The position numbers and the translations under genes are program-made. From the NCBI GenBank assembly GCA_938036825.1, contig CALHWD010000006.1, forward strand, positions 62,001 through 126,000: DNA of 64,000 bases, read 5' to 3'. The notes under the pieces are model-generated. The model was not told where the DNA came from. It made no database searches and saw only the letters and a program-made list of their open reading frames with translations. Shown piece after piece: positions 49,957 through 58,443 of this stretch (the stretch's first letter is position 1; each line of letters begins with the position of its first letter). The DNA is from an uncultured Candidatus Saccharibacteria bacterium. GTDB lineage: Bacteria > Patescibacteriota > Saccharimonadia > Saccharimonadales > Saccharimonadaceae.

Positions 49957-50355
49957 TTAGGTATTATTGCGGTTGGTTTTGGTGTAGTCTGCCTCCCGCT
50001 CTAAGTTGGCGGTGAGTTTGTAGCCTTTGCACTGGTTATCGGTGGTGCAGTCGGTGCCACTGTAGTGGTAGCTAGACTGAGCACTGCCAAGCTTATGACC
50101 ATTTGGATCGGTAAAGAGCGATGGGTCAACCGAGCGCAGTGTTTTGCTGTCAATCGTGTTGGGGTAGTGGTTATTCTTCTCGAAATACACTTCTTCTAGG
50201 CTGTAGTACATCGCGTTGATGGCGGTCTTGCGCTGGTTGTCGCGCTGCGTTGCTTCGGTTGCGATTTTCTCGCTAAAAAAGAGCCAGCTGCCCGTTGCAA
50301 GGAGAGCGATCACAACGATGAGCTCGATGACGGTAAATCCTTTACGTGCCTTCAT
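49957..50355 (-). CDS. Type IV pilin-like protein (prepilin signal)
   Basis: 132 residues. 'MKARKGFTVIELIVVIALLA' is a class III prepilin leader: short basic leader, Gly-Phe cleavage site, Glu5 and a hydrophobic helix. The C-terminal domain has two cysteines ('GTDCTTDNQCKGYKL') that can form the pilin D-loop disulphide. It may be the major or a minor pilin of the pilus assembled by the operon at 55.7-61.4 kb. The -10 box TATAAT (50362-50367) ends six bases before ATG. Confidence 0.9.
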   Translation of the reverse strand: MKARKGFTVIELIVVIALLATGSWLFFSEKIATEATQRDNQRKTAINAMYYSLEEVYFEKNNHYPNTIDSKTLRSVDPSLFTDPNGHKLGSAQSSYHYSGTDCTTDNQCKGYKLTANLEREADYTKTNRNNT

Positions 50356-50361
50356 GGTGTT

Positions 50362-50367
50362 ATTATA
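50362..50367 (-). promoter_or_regulatory. Extended -10 box of pilin gene, six bases before ATG
   Basis: TGC-TATAAT on the minus strand ends exactly six bases before ATG 50355; leaderless arrangement. Confidence 0.7.
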
Positions 50368-50529
50368 GCATGCTCATCACGAAAAAATCTCCTCGAGAGA
50401 CTCGTTATCGCTTAGCACTCCATATTGATCGATCAGTGAGAAGTTGGAGATTATAAAAATAAATCGGTGATAGTCGAGGTATTGTTACTTTAAATCAATC
50501 TCCACGCGGACAACGGCAAGAGATTCTGG

Positions 50530-50535
50530 TATAAT
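50530..50535 (+). promoter_or_regulatory. Extended -10 box, leadered promoter of recA
   Basis: TGG-TATAAT lies 24 bases before ATG 50560, with Shine-Dalgarno GAAGGAGAGG. I see no inverted repeat resembling a LexA box near it. Confidence 0.7.
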
Positions 50536-50559
50536 AAATTCTTGAAGGAGAGGGGACGT

Positions 50560-51585
50560 ATGACCAAACAATCGAATACGACACAAACCACAGACGACGG
50601 CAAGCTCAAAGCGCTTGGCCTCGCGATGGATCAGATTACAAAACAATTTGGCGATGGCGCTATTATGAAGCTTGGCGAATTCCATCAGGCAGATGTAGCG
50701 GTGATTCCGTCTGGCTCGCTGAGCCTCGATCTTGCGCTGGGCGGTGGCTATCCTAAGGGGCGCATTATCGAGATTTATGGGCCAGAGAGTAGTGGCAAGA
50801 CGACACTCACGTTGCATGCTATTGCTGAGATTCAGAAGCAGGGTGGCACAGCGGCCTTTGTTGATGCCGAGCATGCGCTCGACCCGAGCTATGCCAAGAA
50901 GCTTGGCGTCGATACAGACAACCTTTTGGTGTCGCAGCCAGATAATGGTGAGCAAGCATTGGAGATTACAGAGACGCTGGTGCGGTCGAATGCCGTTGAC
51001 CTCATCGTGGTGGACTCGGTGGCAGCGTTGACGCCGCAAGCAGAAATTGACGGTGACATGGGTGATTCACACATGGGTCTCCAGGCTCGCTTGATGAGCC
51101 AAGCACTACGTAAGCTAACGGGGATTATCAACAAGAGCAAAGCAACCGTCATTTTCATCAACCAGATCCGCATGAAAATCGGCGTAATGTTTGGCAACCC
51201 CGAGACGACAACTGGTGGTAATGCGCTGAAGTTCTATGCCTCGCAGCGGGTGGATATCCGCCGGATTGGGCAAATCAAAGTGGGTGATGACATTCGCGGT
51301 AACCGCACGAAGGTAAAGGTGGTGAAGAACAAGATTGCGCCACCCTTCCGCGTTGCTGAGTTCGACATCATGTACAACGAAGGCATCTCCAAGACAGGGG
51401 ATATTCTCGACCTCGCGGTGCAGCATGGCATTGTTGATAAGTCTGGTGCTTTCTTCAAATACAGTGGCGAGACAATTGGCCAAGGTCGCGACAAGACCAA
51501 AGAATATCTCAAAGAGCATGCCGATACCTTAGCTGAAATTGATAGTAAAGTTCGTGAGGCAGTAAAGGCGGCGGAAGAAGCGTAG
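50560..51585 (+). CDS. recA: Recombinase RecA
   Basis: 341 residues from ATG 50560. 'ALDLALGGGYPKGRI'-type core, Walker A 'YGPESSGKTT', 'AFVDAEHALD', 'VVDSVAALTP', 'MGLQARLMSQALRKL' (loop L1 region), 'VIFINQIRMKIGVMFGNPETTTGGNALKFYAS' region (L2) and 'RGNRTKVKVVKNK' are canonical. A TTG in-frame start 18 bases upstream was rejected because the Shine-Dalgarno lies there. RecA forms the recombination filament; RecX, its modulator, is at 54387, and a LexA-like DNA-binding protein at 21568. Confidence 0.98.
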   Translation: MTKQSNTTQTTDDGKLKALGLAMDQITKQFGDGAIMKLGEFHQADVAVIPSGSLSLDLALGGGYPKGRIIEIYGPESSGKTTLTLHAIAEIQKQGGTAAFVDAEHALDPSYAKKLGVDTDNLLVSQPDNGEQALEITETLVRSNAVDLIVVDSVAALTPQAEIDGDMGDSHMGLQARLMSQALRKLTGIINKSKATVIFINQIRMKIGVMFGNPETTTGGNALKFYASQRVDIRRIGQIKVGDDIRGNRTKVKVVKNKIAPPFRVAEFDIMYNEGISKTGDILDLAVQHGIVDKSGAFFKYSGETIGQGRDKTKEYLKEHADTLAEIDSKVREAVKAAEEA

Positions 51586-51587
51586 CA

Positions 51588-52049
51588 TTGAAAACTTCAG
51601 TTTTTACAACTGTTGTGCGAGATGAGGGTCGGGTTTTTGCAGAGACAACACGTTCATTTGCGTTCTTGACTAATATACCAATCACACCCGGGCATAGCTT
51701 GGTTGCGCCACAGCGTGTCGTTGCAACCATCGATGAGTTGACACCAGAGGAACTTACTGATTTGTTTGCTTTGGTGAAACATGTGAAGACTGTACTACGC
51801 CAAGTGGTTGGTGCCCAAGGGTTTAATTGTGCTTGGAATGAGGCTCGCGCCTACGGTCAGTCGGTGCCGCACCTCCACATTCACATTGTGCCACGAACAC
51901 AAGGTGATGCCGGTATTACTCAATATGAACCACGCCAGTTCTTGTACCGTCCAGGGAGTCGTGCTGAGTCGCCAACGGCTGAGCTAGCTGGCTTAGCGCA
52001 GCACATGCGAAAAGTAGTAACTGATATAAAGAACAATACACAGGAGTAA
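51588..52049 (+). CDS. HIT-family hydrolase (second)
   Basis: 153 residues from TTG 51588, two bases after recA, with GGAAGAA in the end of recA as a plausible ribosome-binding site. The HIT motif is 'SVPHLHIHIVPR'. 'TNIPITPGHSLVAPQRVV' is typical of the Hint/Ap4A-like branch. Coupling to recA suggests nucleotide clean-up in the same transcript, as inference. Confidence 0.85.
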   Translation: MKTSVFTTVVRDEGRVFAETTRSFAFLTNIPITPGHSLVAPQRVVATIDELTPEELTDLFALVKHVKTVLRQVVGAQGFNCAWNEARAYGQSVPHLHIHIVPRTQGDAGITQYEPRQFLYRPGSRAESPTAELAGLAQHMRKVVTDIKNNTQE

Positions 52050-52052
52050 GCA

Positions 52053-52601
52053 ATGCATAATGATTTATGGCAGAGTTATCGCCCAAATGGAGTGCCAAAA
52101 CAGGGCGAAGGCCTTACCCGCAAAGATTTGACCAAGGATACTATTGTCGCGGCAGCACATGTTTGGTTGTGGCGGCGTAACAGTGATGGTGGGTGTGATG
52201 TGCTGCTCCAGCGCCGGGCTGATCAGGTCAAAAACTGGCCAGGCTATTGGGATATTTCGGCAGCAGGGCACGTGAGCCTTGGCGAAACACCGCTCGATGC
52301 GGCGCTGCGTGAGGCTCAAGAAGAGATTGGTATGACGCTTGATACTTCTCGAGTGAAGTTCATTGGAAGTTTGCCAAAGCGCAAATCAGCGTATAGCGAG
52401 TTTCACTTTATTTACACTTATGAATATCACGATGAGCCGCTCGATATGGTTGATGGTGAAGCAGCGGCACTGCGCTGGGTGCCGTATGACACATTCCGCC
52501 AGATGGTCGAGCAGCCAGAAGATGTGATGCTTGTGCCGCATCGGCCACTCTATTTTGCGCTGTTGATGGAAGAACTAGGACGAATATCGCGCGAGTCATA
52601 A
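52053..52601 (+). CDS. Nudix hydrolase (IDI/NudG-like)
   Basis: 182 residues, Shine-Dalgarno GGAG. 'LLQRRADQVKNWPGYWDISAAGHVSLGE' followed by the Nudix box G-x5-E-x7-'REAQEEIGM' is like the isopentenyl-diphosphate-isomerase-related branch of Nudix enzymes ('ADQ.KN.PG.WD.S..GH'). It starts three bases after the HIT gene. The likely role is nucleotide or isoprenoid-like diphosphate hydrolysis; specificity unknown. Confidence 0.87.
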   Translation: MHNDLWQSYRPNGVPKQGEGLTRKDLTKDTIVAAAHVWLWRRNSDGGCDVLLQRRADQVKNWPGYWDISAAGHVSLGETPLDAALREAQEEIGMTLDTSRVKFIGSLPKRKSAYSEFHFIYTYEYHDEPLDMVDGEAAALRWVPYDTFRQMVEQPEDVMLVPHRPLYFALLMEELGRISRES

Positions 52602-52669
52602 AATAGGGGTAGAGACCAAAGACCAAGGCAACGAGTCTAGAGTCTACACTAGAGGAGTAAAAATAAAGC

Positions 52670-53284
52670 ATGGATATCGAAAACCACTACAGAAACGAAA
52701 CTCCGTTTACCCGGGCAATCATCCTCCATGGACGACCAGACTATGACGAGTACTATAATATCCAGGGTGACGGCCCAAGCAACTCACATTGGCTGCCTTG
52801 GCTTCAGCAACAACTCTTGATACGTGGGATACTGACGCAAACACCCGAGATGCCTCGCCCATACGAGCCACGCTATGAGGTGTGGTGCCAAGAATTTACC
52901 CATCTGCCAGTGGATGAGCGTACGCTGCTAGTGGGCCATAGCTGTGGTGGTGGCTTTTTGCTCCGCTGGCTGAGTGAGGGAAATTGCCGTGTTGGCCGGG
53001 TCGTACTGGTGGCACCGTGGCTGGATGTTGAGGGAGAGGCAGGAGATTTCTTTCGCTTTGCACTCGACCGCCAGATAGACCGCAAAGCGGTGCACGGCAT
53101 TGATGTGCTCTACTCTACTAATGACTACCCACACCTGCAAAGCTCCACGGCAAAGCTCCGCTGTGAGCTACCCCAGCTGCGCTACCATCGATTTGTCGAC
53201 CATGGCCACTTCACCTTCAGTGCAATGCAGACACGAGCGTTTCCAGAGCTGGTAGAAATTTGTTTAAGAGAGGAGAAGAAATGA
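52670..53284 (+). CDS. Alpha/beta hydrolase (RBBP9/YdeN-like)
   Basis: 204 residues, preceded by AGAGGAGT. 'AIILHGRPDYDEYYNIQGD' is the oxyanion-side start, 'LVGHSCGGGFLLRWL' carries the nucleophile elbow (GxSxG-like; G-H-S-C-G), and 'RFVDHGHFTFSA' provides the catalytic His. Size and motifs match RBBP9/YdeN serine hydrolases. It overlaps the following gene by ATGA. Confidence 0.85.
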   Translation: MDIENHYRNETPFTRAIILHGRPDYDEYYNIQGDGPSNSHWLPWLQQQLLIRGILTQTPEMPRPYEPRYEVWCQEFTHLPVDERTLLVGHSCGGGFLLRWLSEGNCRVGRVVLVAPWLDVEGEAGDFFRFALDRQIDRKAVHGIDVLYSTNDYPHLQSSTAKLRCELPQLRYHRFVDHGHFTFSAMQTRAFPELVEICLREEKK

Positions 53285-54312
53285 CTGAAAATGATGACTT
53301 GAAAGACGAAAGTAACGTGCTAGATGCACTTCCCACGACGCAGATTGATATAACGCGCGTAGCGAATCTGCGCGAGATACTCAAAGAGTACGGGCACAAG
53401 ACGACAGAAATATGTAGCATGCAGCTTGGCTATGATAATCATCTCTATGTTTTGCTCTCGAGTAATATTCCAATGAGAGGCGGGATAGCTTGTTTTACAA
53501 AAATCAAGGTAGATAGTGTCTTTTCGGTTCTTGAATTTGTCATTGATTGGGAGAAAGAGACGGTTAAACAGGTAATACACCTTGACCTTGGCCGGCATTT
53601 TATTAATTTTTGCTACATTCAGCCGATTGGTGATAAGCTGCTTCTGGTCTGCCCACGGATGGACTATGAGGAGCCGTCTATGGGTAATAATGCAGAGATT
53701 GTTGATAGAACTGGCAAGGGAATTATGCTAGGGTGCTTGGGTGATGCGGTTGGCGGGGTGATTGTCACAGAGAATAGCGACATCATCACCAGTTATTTTG
53801 ATGAAGGCGTATATGCGTGGGATGATCCAATCAGTGGCCTTGGAGTGAGAGCGTGGGACGATAAACTACGAAAGAACTCTGATAAGATCCCAGCGTTCAC
53901 ACAGGATGAAGTCATCTATATGTTCTTTGATGAGTGCAAGAATTTTTGGTATAAAGATATATATGATTTTAAACTAAGAAAGGTTAGTCCAGCAGACATA
54001 GGCACAATATATGAACCATGTATTAATGGTATGAGAGCTTTTCTTGCCTATGATAATGCTAATAAATTGCTTGCTTATGAAGGGTATACTCAACGCAGTA
54101 CGTTCTATGTTGTTGACGTATCTCCCGCTCGAGATGAGCAGACACGCCGACCAGCTGTCCTGATTGGACATATGGTACCAGTAGAGAAGATAGAGTTTGT
54201 TTCTGATGGCGAGAGAGTTGAAAAAATAAATAGCGATCAATCAGCTTTTCGTACCAATAAAGCCGTCTTCATTGATGAAGCATATAATATCTATCTCAAA
54301 GCATTTCAGTAG
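53281..54312 (+). CDS. Uncharacterised soluble protein, propeller-like
   Basis: 343 residues from ATG 53281, coupled to the hydrolase by ATGA and preceded by AGAGGAGAAG. No signal peptide or membrane helix. Blade-like strands recur ('QLGYDNHLYVLLSS', 'YIQPIGDKLLLVCP', 'DIITSYFDEGVYAWDD', 'VIYMFFDECKNFWY'). I do not recognise a family. It is AT-richer than recA and recX around it and is probably acquired. Confidence 0.65.
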   Translation: MTENDDLKDESNVLDALPTTQIDITRVANLREILKEYGHKTTEICSMQLGYDNHLYVLLSSNIPMRGGIACFTKIKVDSVFSVLEFVIDWEKETVKQVIHLDLGRHFINFCYIQPIGDKLLLVCPRMDYEEPSMGNNAEIVDRTGKGIMLGCLGDAVGGVIVTENSDIITSYFDEGVYAWDDPISGLGVRAWDDKLRKNSDKIPAFTQDEVIYMFFDECKNFWYKDIYDFKLRKVSPADIGTIYEPCINGMRAFLAYDNANKLLAYEGYTQRSTFYVVDVSPARDEQTRRPAVLIGHMVPVEKIEFVSDGERVEKINSDQSAFRTNKAVFIDEAYNIYLKAFQ

Positions 54313-54374
54313 TGGGGTTGACGCAGCTCATTTCTAGAGAGGAAAGCTGAGTGACATGACTAAATAAATTTGTA

Positions 54375-54380
54375 TATAAT
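54375..54380 (+). promoter_or_regulatory. -10 box of recX, six bases before ATG
   Basis: TATAAT ends exactly six bases before ATG 54387; leaderless arrangement. Confidence 0.7.
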
Positions 54381-54386
54381 ACATAC

Positions 54387-55058
54387 ATGCCGACAGAAAA
54401 AACCTACACCATCACTGCGCTCACTGCGCAGGTGCGGAGTGCCGATCGAGTGAATGTATTTATCGATGGCACGTATGATTTTAGCCTTGATGTGGCGCAG
54501 GTGGTGGATTGTGGTGTGAAGGTGGGGCGAATGCTGACTGAGGCCGAGCTGGCTGAACTGCGCCGCGAGGGGGAGTTTGGTAAGCTCTACGCGCGGGCTC
54601 TCGAGTACACCCTGATGCGGCCACATAGTGCACGCGAAATCCGCGACTATCTCCAGCGCAAGACGCTGCCACGCAAGTATAAACAACGCAAAACTGGTAC
54701 GCTAGTTGAGAAGCCTGGTGCTTCGCTAGCGGTTGTGCAGCGGGTGTTTGCGCGCCTTGAGCAGCGTGGTCATATCGACGATGGGGCATTTGCCCAGTGG
54801 TGGGTGGAGAATCGCCACCAGAGTAAGGGGGTGTCGCGCCGCAAGCTGGAGGCAGAGCTACGTGCTAAGGGCGTTGCACCGGAGATGATACACCAAGCAT
54901 TAGCGCAGTCGAGGCGGACTGATGAAGACGAGCTAGCTAAGGTGATTGCTAAAAAACGCCCCCGCTACCCAGACGAGCAAAAGCTTATCGCGTATCTTTT
55001 GCGTCAAGGCTTTGCCTATGATGACATCCGAGCCGCTTTGGCGGGTGATGAATACTGA
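54387..55058 (+). CDS. recX: Regulatory protein RecX
   Basis: 223 residues with the helical-repeat layout of RecX: 'YARALEYTLMRPHSAREIRDYL', then 'RGHIDDGAFAQWWVENRH', 'SRRKLEAELRAKGV', 'KRPRYPDEQKLIAYLLRQGFAYDDI'. It modulates RecA filaments. It has a separate leaderless promoter about 2.8 kb after recA, so its synthesis is uncoupled from the recA transcript. An N-terminal beta-rich extension (about 1-60) is longer than in proteobacterial RecX. Confidence 0.9.
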   Translation: MPTEKTYTITALTAQVRSADRVNVFIDGTYDFSLDVAQVVDCGVKVGRMLTEAELAELRREGEFGKLYARALEYTLMRPHSAREIRDYLQRKTLPRKYKQRKTGTLVEKPGASLAVVQRVFARLEQRGHIDDGAFAQWWVENRHQSKGVSRRKLEAELRAKGVAPEMIHQALAQSRRTDEDELAKVIAKKRPRYPDEQKLIAYLLRQGFAYDDIRAALAGDEY

Positions 55059-55064
55059 TGTGTG

Positions 55065-55667
55065 TTAGCGACGTTCGTCGCTCTTAATTGATTCTCGGGC
55101 TTGCGATGGCTTACGGAAGGGGTTGACGTATTCGCCACTACTCATGGCCGGTTGGGTGGCCTTTTGCTCGGACTTTTTGGTCTCAGCCTGCGACTGGACG
55201 ATGATAGCGTCGTTATTGATCTCGATAATTTGTGACCGATGGATAACTAGCTCAGCATCATTGAGGCGGTGGAGCCATGAGCGCCGGACGATGAGTTGCT
55301 GGATGACAAAATTACCCGTCTCGATCGTATAGTCGCTAATCTTACCGAGGCGTCGCCCGCGCTTGTCTTGAACAGTCATGCCCAAAAGGTGAAACTTGAG
55401 CTCGTAGAGGCGCTGGATCTTGATAACATCGGTGGGGGTGATGAGTTCGTCGACGGAGTCGATGATCATGCCGAGTTCACTCATCTCACGTACATCAGCG
55501 AGGCGGAGTAGCATGGTTGTGTCGTTAGCGAATGAGCCATCCACGGTGTAGGCAACAATGGTTAAGGTTGCTGGATCGACAAGCGGCTGGGCTAGGCTAC
55601 CAACTTTGCCGCCCATTTGTAAGCTCATGACAGGATAGTTGGCGAGTGCAGATCCGAGCAGTATCAT
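55065..55667 (-). CDS. PRC-barrel domain protein
   Basis: 200 residues from ATG 55667. Two PRC-barrel modules: residues about 1-75 ('GGKVGSLAQPLVDPATLTIVAY') and about 90-160 ('LLGMTVQDKRGRRLGKISDYTIETGNFVIQQLIV' region). The tail is polar and ends near 'GEYVNPFRKPSQ'. It lies just beyond the type IV pilus operon on the same strand, but has its own leaderless promoter. PRC-barrels bind protein or RNA; a role is not known here. Confidence 0.85.
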   Translation of the reverse strand: MILLGSALANYPVMSLQMGGKVGSLAQPLVDPATLTIVAYTVDGSFANDTTMLLRLADVREMSELGMIIDSVDELITPTDVIKIQRLYELKFHLLGMTVQDKRGRRLGKISDYTIETGNFVIQQLIVRRSWLHRLNDAELVIHRSQIIEINNDAIIVQSQAETKKSEQKATQPAMSSGEYVNPFRKPSQARESIKSDERR

Positions 55668-55673
55668 ATGTGT

Positions 55674-55679
55674 AGTATA
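55674..55679 (-). promoter_or_regulatory. Extended -10 box of PRC-barrel gene, six bases before ATG
   Basis: TGC-TATACT on the minus strand ends exactly six bases before ATG 55667; leaderless arrangement. Confidence 0.65.
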
Positions 55680-55720
55680 GCATTGCGCCGCAAAAAGCTC
55701 CACTGCGGCTGTAAAAAATG

Positions 55721-56005
55721 TTACTCAACAAATGGGTTACGCGAGCTAATCGGCAGTTGACTGGCGCTTTGGTCGGATTCACTGGCGGTTTTGAGTTGCT
55801 CGATTTTTTTGATGGTCGCTTGGTCGATACCATTAGTGGGCTGGGGTGGAGCAGCCTCTGACGCCTTAGAGATCGTGGCATTAAGCAAGAAGGTAATAAC
55901 GGCTAAGCCACCGAAGGCAATAACCACAAAGAGAATAATGTGGTAGCGGTGGAGAAATTTGCTACTGGCGCGCCCAAGCGCGGCGAGTGAGAGATCGCTG
56001 TTCAT
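55721..56005 (-). CDS. Small single-pass protein of the pilus operon (PilP/GspC-like position)
   Basis: 94 residues: cytoplasmic start, one transmembrane helix (about 22-44), then a polar segment ending 'SSRNPFVE'. The C-terminal 'RNPF' recalls the 'RDPF' of PilP and GspC, which link PilMNO to the rest of the machine. It is the last gene of pilM-pilN-pilO and overlaps pilO by ATGA. The PilP resemblance is short and tentative. Confidence 0.65.
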   Translation of the reverse strand: MNSDLSLAALGRASSKFLHRYHIILFVVIAFGGLAVITFLLNATISKASEAAPPQPTNGIDQATIKKIEQLKTASESDQSASQLPISSRNPFVE

Positions 56006-56631
56006 GATCGGAGATATACCTCGATGGTTAATGTGTTACTAGTAATACTATCGGGTGGCTGGCCCTGAGCGGTGCTGCGCGAGAGGTCAACATTGGCTAT
56101 GCGCATCTTTGTCAGGCTTTGCTCGACAAGATACATGAAGGTAAGAAGCTTGCGATACTCGACGGGGTTCTTGACAGTGACAGATGCGGTAGTCGCTTTG
56201 AGTCCGGCAATAGCAGGCAGGGATGTGCCCGTCTTGCTGCTACTCGATGAGCTACTTGACGAACTGCCCTTAGCATTGTTATCGGCAAAGGTGATGTCTG
56301 CAATAGTAATGCCAGCTTTGCGGGCAAAGTCGTTAAGGTCGTTGATGATCTGATCCTGATATTGGTAGCTTTTACTTTCGGCAGCGATCTTGGAGGCGCG
56401 CTCGACGGCATGATGCTGCGTTTTGAGCATCTTTTCGGTCTGGGAGAGCTCTTGCAGCTCAGACTCACTGGCGGCAGCTTGCGAGGCGACAGTGCTGGCA
56501 TCGGCCGCAAAGCCATCAAGCCAGTTATAGGCAAGGGCAAAACCACCAGCTCCAATTGCAGTAATAACTACTAGCGACACGGCAAGGATAATCCGGAGGT
56601 TTGTCGCCGTTAGCGTGAATTTTTTGCTCAT
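56002..56631 (-). CDS. pilO: Type IV pilus inner-membrane alignment protein PilO
   Basis: 209 residues. One transmembrane helix (about 13-35), a coiled-coil stretch ('SQAAASESELQELSQTEKMLKTQHHAVERA' region), and a ferredoxin-like C-terminal domain ('VTVKNPVEYRKLLTFMYLVEQSLTKMRIANVDLS' region). This is the PilO layout. A run of ten serines (about 126-135) separates helical and globular parts, a low-complexity linker not usually seen. ATGA overlaps join it to pilN and the small downstream gene. Confidence 0.8.
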   Translation of the reverse strand: MSKKFTLTATNLRIILAVSLVVITAIGAGGFALAYNWLDGFAADASTVASQAAASESELQELSQTEKMLKTQHHAVERASKIAAESKSYQYQDQIINDLNDFARKAGITIADITFADNNAKGSSSSSSSSSSKTGTSLPAIAGLKATTASVTVKNPVEYRKLLTFMYLVEQSLTKMRIANVDLSRSTAQGQPPDSITSNTLTIEVYLRS

Positions 56632-57188
56632 TGTTGGCCGATTCCTTTCTTGAATGTGACACTGTAGGTTGAGGTGTAGGGATAACTACCGGCGTCTTTG
56701 TCTTGCAGCGTGATGGATTGGAAGCTGACACTGGAGAAGATAGCGGAGTCATTGAGGCGGTTGCGCAGAGCAATGGCATCGTTGTAGCCTTTGGCGCGGA
56801 TGCTTAGTGTGGTGGGGGTGCCAAAGGTGGTTGGGTCAATATTAAGCTGTTCGATAATAACGTTGGGTGGAAGGCGGTCGGCAATAAGCTTGATGAGGCG
56901 GGTGTACGAGACCTGTTGGTCGAGGATGGCTTTGGCAGTGGTAAGGTTAGCTTTGAACTCAGTAGCTTCACGCTTGACGGTGGCGTATTCGGCAGTTTTG
57001 TTGTGGTTACGCTCTACGGCAGCTTGATTGCGGCCCCGCTCGGTTGCGATGAAAAAGTACACGCCGCCGATTTCAGTCAAAACGATAAAGACTAAGACAA
57101 ACAGGAGTACAACATAGCGGCGTAGCAAGGTGTTGGTGCGGCTCGCAGCGAGCTGCTTTTTATACGCTGGTGGCAATAGATTAATCAT
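56628..57188 (-). CDS. pilN: Type IV pilus assembly protein PilN
   Basis: 186 residues from ATG 57188. 'MINLLPPAYKKQLAASR' is the conserved PilN N-terminus that docks in PilM, followed by a transmembrane helix (about 26-48), coiled coil, and a C-terminal domain ('ADRLPPNVIIEQLNID'). I preferred ATG 57188, which overlaps pilM by ATGA, over the TTG six bases upstream. Confidence 0.9.
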   Translation of the reverse strand: MINLLPPAYKKQLAASRTNTLLRRYVVLLFVLVFIVLTEIGGVYFFIATERGRNQAAVERNHNKTAEYATVKREATEFKANLTTAKAILDQQVSYTRLIKLIADRLPPNVIIEQLNIDPTTFGTPTTLSIRAKGYNDAIALRNRLNDSAIFSSVSFQSITLQDKDAGSYPYTSTYSVTFKKGIGQQ

Positions 57189-58243
57189 TTCCAAATCTCC
57201 CCACTACTAAGGCTAGCCAGGCCTGCAACACTGATATACCGTGGCCGAAATTGCTTTTGTGGCTGCTGGAGCTTGCCAAAGTCGAGCTTTTGCCATGGAT
57301 TAACGACGCGCACTGGCATGACGAGGTCGTTGGTGAAGAAGTCACCCATGCCTGGTACATTGCTACCACCACCGACGATGACGATTTGCTCGATCTTGCG
57401 CTCATCACCAATCCGGTCGTTATAATAGCGGATCACTTTGCGAATTTCGGTGCTAATGCGCTTGAGGCTTGGTTTGAGTGCCTCAGTGATGCCAGCTTGG
57501 CGTGGCCCAGGCGAGAGGCCATTGAGCACCTTGAGTTGGTGGGCATTCTCAAGTGTGATGTTGAGATGCTTCGAGATGTCGATAGTGAAGGTATTTCCGC
57601 CAATTGCTACCCCACCAGTCAGGCGGACGGCACTTTTATCCAGCACAGCGATATCGGTACTCGCTGGGCCAATATCGACGACGAGCGTGAGAAGGTTACC
57701 AGCATCAGCGCTGTCGAGCACGCGCGCAATAGCGTTAATATTAGGTTCAACAACTACTGGCACGAGTCCCACCGCTTCGGCTGCTTGCAAACAGGCGTCG
57801 ACCAGCTGCTTAGGCACGGCTGACATCACAACGTTGAGCTGCTCTTTGGTGTGCTCGATCACTTCATAATCAACGTAAAGTGAATCGAGCGGCAAGGGGA
57901 TGTACTGATCGACCTCCACCTGGATAGCGCCATCGAGGTGAGCTGCTTCTTTAGCTGGGATCATGAAAGTGCGCGAGTAGGTGCGGCTGGTTGGCACACC
58001 AATCACTACGTGATCGCTACCAAGGTTGCCAATGAGATGTTCGTTAATGAGCGAGCTGAGGCGCTCGGCTAGGTAGGAGTCATCAGGGTTGTCGAGGGAC
58101 GTTTGGACTTCCTTGGGGTCAAGGTCGAGCGAACCATAGCCCAGTACGAGCCAGCGCTTAGAGTCGATCGACATGATTTTGATGCCTGTCTGACTAATGT
58201 CGAGACCGATGATTGGTTTGTCGCGATAAAATAACTTTGCCAT
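57185..58243 (-). CDS. pilM: Type IV pilus assembly protein PilM (actin-like ATPase)
   Basis: 352 residues. 'IIGLDISQTGIKIMSI' (phosphate 1), 'TLVVDIGPASTDIAVL' (phosphate 2) and 'IVIVGGGSNVPGMGDF' (adenosine motif) define the actin-like fold. PilM is a cytoplasmic ring that binds the PilN tail. A TGC-TATAAT -10 box (58262-58267 on the minus strand) lies 18 bases upstream without a clear Shine-Dalgarno, so pilMNO can be transcribed separately from pilBC. Confidence 0.93.
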   Translation of the reverse strand: MAKLFYRDKPIIGLDISQTGIKIMSIDSKRWLVLGYGSLDLDPKEVQTSLDNPDDSYLAERLSSLINEHLIGNLGSDHVVIGVPTSRTYSRTFMIPAKEAAHLDGAIQVEVDQYIPLPLDSLYVDYEVIEHTKEQLNVVMSAVPKQLVDACLQAAEAVGLVPVVVEPNINAIARVLDSADAGNLLTLVVDIGPASTDIAVLDKSAVRLTGGVAIGGNTFTIDISKHLNITLENAHQLKVLNGLSPGPRQAGITEALKPSLKRISTEIRKVIRYYNDRIGDERKIEQIVIVGGGSNVPGMGDFFTNDLVMPVRVVNPWQKLDFGKLQQPQKQFRPRYISVAGLASLSSGEIWK

Positions 58244-58261
58244 GATACGTTCGTTTCCGTC

Positions 58262-58267
58262 ATTATA
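58262..58267 (-). promoter_or_regulatory. Extended -10 box of pilMNO
   Basis: TATAAT on the minus strand, 18 bases before ATG 58243. Confidence 0.55.
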
Positions 58268-58443
58268 GCATAAGCGATATGATAAACGCTAGCGTTTTGA
58301 GGAGGATTGTCATGGATCGATAAACTGTTGTCCGTGATGTGATAATGGCAGAAAAGACAGGTCGCTGGCCAGTGGCAGATCACGCTATCGGATAAAGAAC
58401 TAATATGTAGCTGAAACGCCGACAGAGAATAGGGAATCCAGTC

